Source: JBCDCB01 sp039182735 (GTDB lineage Bacteria > Planctomycetota > Phycisphaerae > Phycisphaerales > UBA1924). From it: a stretch of DNA of 64,000 nucleotides. The stretch lies in assembly GCA_039182735.1 (NCBI GenBank), contig JBCDCB010000010.1, positions 4,930-68,929 on the forward strand, given 5' to 3'. Within the stretch, counting starts at the first letter, position 1. Each line of letters starts with the position of its first letter. The notes beneath the pieces were generated by a model. That model made no database searches and had not been told where the DNA came from. It was given only the letters and a program-made list of their open reading frames with translations. This document shows positions 63,051 through 64,000 of the stretch, piece by piece. The position numbers and the translations under genes are program-made.

Positions 63051-64000
63051 ATGTTTGAGCGATTCACGGACCGGGCCCGCAAGGTGATGGCACTGGCCAA
63101 TCAGGAGGCCCAGCGGTTCAACCACGAATACATCGGGACCGAGCACATCCTGCTCGGGCTCGTCAAGGAGGGCTCGGGCGTCGGCGCCAACGTCCTCAAG
63201 AACCTCGATGTGGACCTGCGGAAGGTCCGGCTCGAGGTGGAGAAGCTCGTCCACTCCGGGCCGGAGACGGTCACGATGGGCAAGCTCCCGCAGACCCCCC
63301 GCGCCAAGAAGGTGATCGAGTACGCGATCGAGGAAGCGCGGAACCTCAACCATAACTATGTCGGGACAGAGCACTTGCTGCTCGGGCTGCTCCGTGAGCA
63401 GGACGGCGTAGCGGCCCAGGTGCTGATGAACCTCGGGCTCAAGCTCGAAGAGGTCCGCGAGGAGGTGCTCAACCTGCTCGGGGCCGGGGTCGGGCAGCAG
63501 GAGGGCGAGCCCGCGGGCCCGCAGGAGGCGCAGCAGCAGGGCGCGCGCGGCAAGAGCAAGACGCCCGCGCTGGATTCGTTCAGCCGCGACCTGACGGCGC
63601 TGGCGCGTGAGTCGCAGCTCGACCCGGTGATCGGGCGCGAGCGCGAGATCGAGCGTGTGATCCAGGTGCTGTGCCGGCGCACGAAGAACAACCCGGTGCT
63701 GCTGGGCGAGGCGGGCGTCGGGAAGACGGCGATCGTCGAGGGCCTGGCGCAGAAGATCATCTCGCAGGAGGTGCCCGACCTGCTGCACGAGCGTCGCCTG
63801 GTCGTGCTCGACCTGGCGATGATGGTCGCGGGGACGAAGTACCGCGGGCAGTTCGAGGAGCGGATCAAGGCCGTCATGAACGAGGTTCGGCGTGCGCAGA
63901 ACCTGATCCTGTTCATCGACGAGCTGCACACGCTCGTTGGTGCGGGCGGTGCGGAGGGCGCGATCGACACGTCCAACGTGCTGAAGCCGGCGCTGGCGCG
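63051..64000 (+). CDS. clpC: ATP-dependent Clp protease ATP-binding subunit ClpC (3' end outside window)
   Basis: ClpC unfolds proteins and feeds them to ClpP. The visible 316 residues hold the two N-domain repeats (MFERFTDRARKVMALANQEA to EEVREEVLNLLGAG; each has YxGTEHxLLGL), a linker rich in Gln and Glu, and the start of the first AAA domain: PVIGREREIERVIQVLCRRT and Walker A GEAGVGKTAIVEG near 220, then the Walker B LILFIDELHTLVGAGGAEGA. The start has AGGAGG 5 nt upstream. The gene runs off the window edge; full length is normally about 820 residues. McsA/McsB/CtsR genes are not seen upstream. Confidence 0.95.
   Translation, partial: MFERFTDRARKVMALANQEAQRFNHEYIGTEHILLGLVKEGSGVGANVLKNLDVDLRKVRLEVEKLVHSGPETVTMGKLPQTPRAKKVIEYAIEEARNLNHNYVGTEHLLLGLLREQDGVAAQVLMNLGLKLEEVREEVLNLLGAGVGQQEGEPAGPQEAQQQGARGKSKTPALDSFSRDLTALARESQLDPVIGREREIERVIQVLCRRTKNNPVLLGEAGVGKTAIVEGLAQKIISQEVPDLLHERRLVVLDLAMMVAGTKYRGQFEERIKAVMNEVRRAQNLILFIDELHTLVGAGGAEGAIDTSNVLKPALA

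Overview
The window is GC-rich chromosomal DNA that most likely comes from a planctomycete, probably of the class Phycisphaerae. The signs are secreted proteins ending in dockerin-like calcium repeats (GDxDGDG...TTxADITxxVSNLG), secreted proteins ending in a P-A/S-P-G motif plus a hydrophobic stretch and an Arg cluster (a PEP-CTERM-like sorting tail), many small membrane and lipoprotein genes of unknown function, and an atpD gene standing alone. I assign this from gene content only; no rRNA gene is present. I see no tRNA, CRISPR array, insertion sequence or phage.

Layout. 1-2400: the end of a secreted metzincin-like protease and a second secreted dockerin-tailed protein, the latter bracketed by two identical 72-bp repeats. 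2363-6808: tadA and tatC on the minus strand, then an ECF sigma factor, its likely membrane anti-sigma partner and a secreted PDZ/coiled-coil protein on the plus strand. 7004-10335: aconitase followed by a small toxin-like gene broken by an in-frame TGA and a probable immunity gene. 10332-13173: three tandem zinc-ribbon membrane proteins. 13174-14060: a gene-free stretch rich in strong hairpins. 14061-16393: PilZ and ArsR-type proteins, then atpD. 16569-20280: secreted or membrane proteins and a DUF1569 protein. 20284-24945: alkylation-repair-like protein, PPi-type phosphofructokinase, a lipoprotein, a LuxR regulator and a uracil-DNA glycosylase. 25102-29597: CusF-like lipoprotein, a Memo-family protein and NAD synthetase. 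29714-34568: secreted protein, flippase-like and GT-C membrane proteins, HtpX. 34943-42810: PEP-CTERM-like protein, NIF3, PhoH/PIN, SRPBCC, M42 peptidase and a RibBA-like protein with damaged active sites. 42953-48988: ThiF/MoeB-like E1, TatD, NnrD, BI-1, lipoprotein, ispF and a small HD hydrolase. 48990-52891: asd, pgl and zwf. 52954-60065: AbgT and POT transporters, dihydrouridine synthase and a LolC/LolD-type exporter pair. 60043-64000: an orphan ketosynthase, a gluzincin-like protein and the start of clpC.

Working together: zwf and pgl supply the first two steps of the pentose phosphate pathway, with pfp and aconitase also in central carbon metabolism. The sigma/anti-sigma/PDZ unit looks like an envelope-stress module. 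LolC/LolD, TatC, HtpX and the lipoproteins belong to envelope biogenesis. tadA and dus modify tRNA; the UDG and AlkC/D-like protein are repair enzymes.

The most striking regulatory signal is a -10-like hexamer (TAnnnT or close to it) ending exactly 6 nt before the start codon of about 14 genes on both strands, most without a Shine-Dalgarno sequence. This predicts widespread leaderless mRNAs. Other points for follow-up are the TGA-interrupted toxin with its immunity gene, the degenerate RibBA, the UDG lacking iron-sulfur cysteines, the 72-bp repeats and the structured non-coding block.
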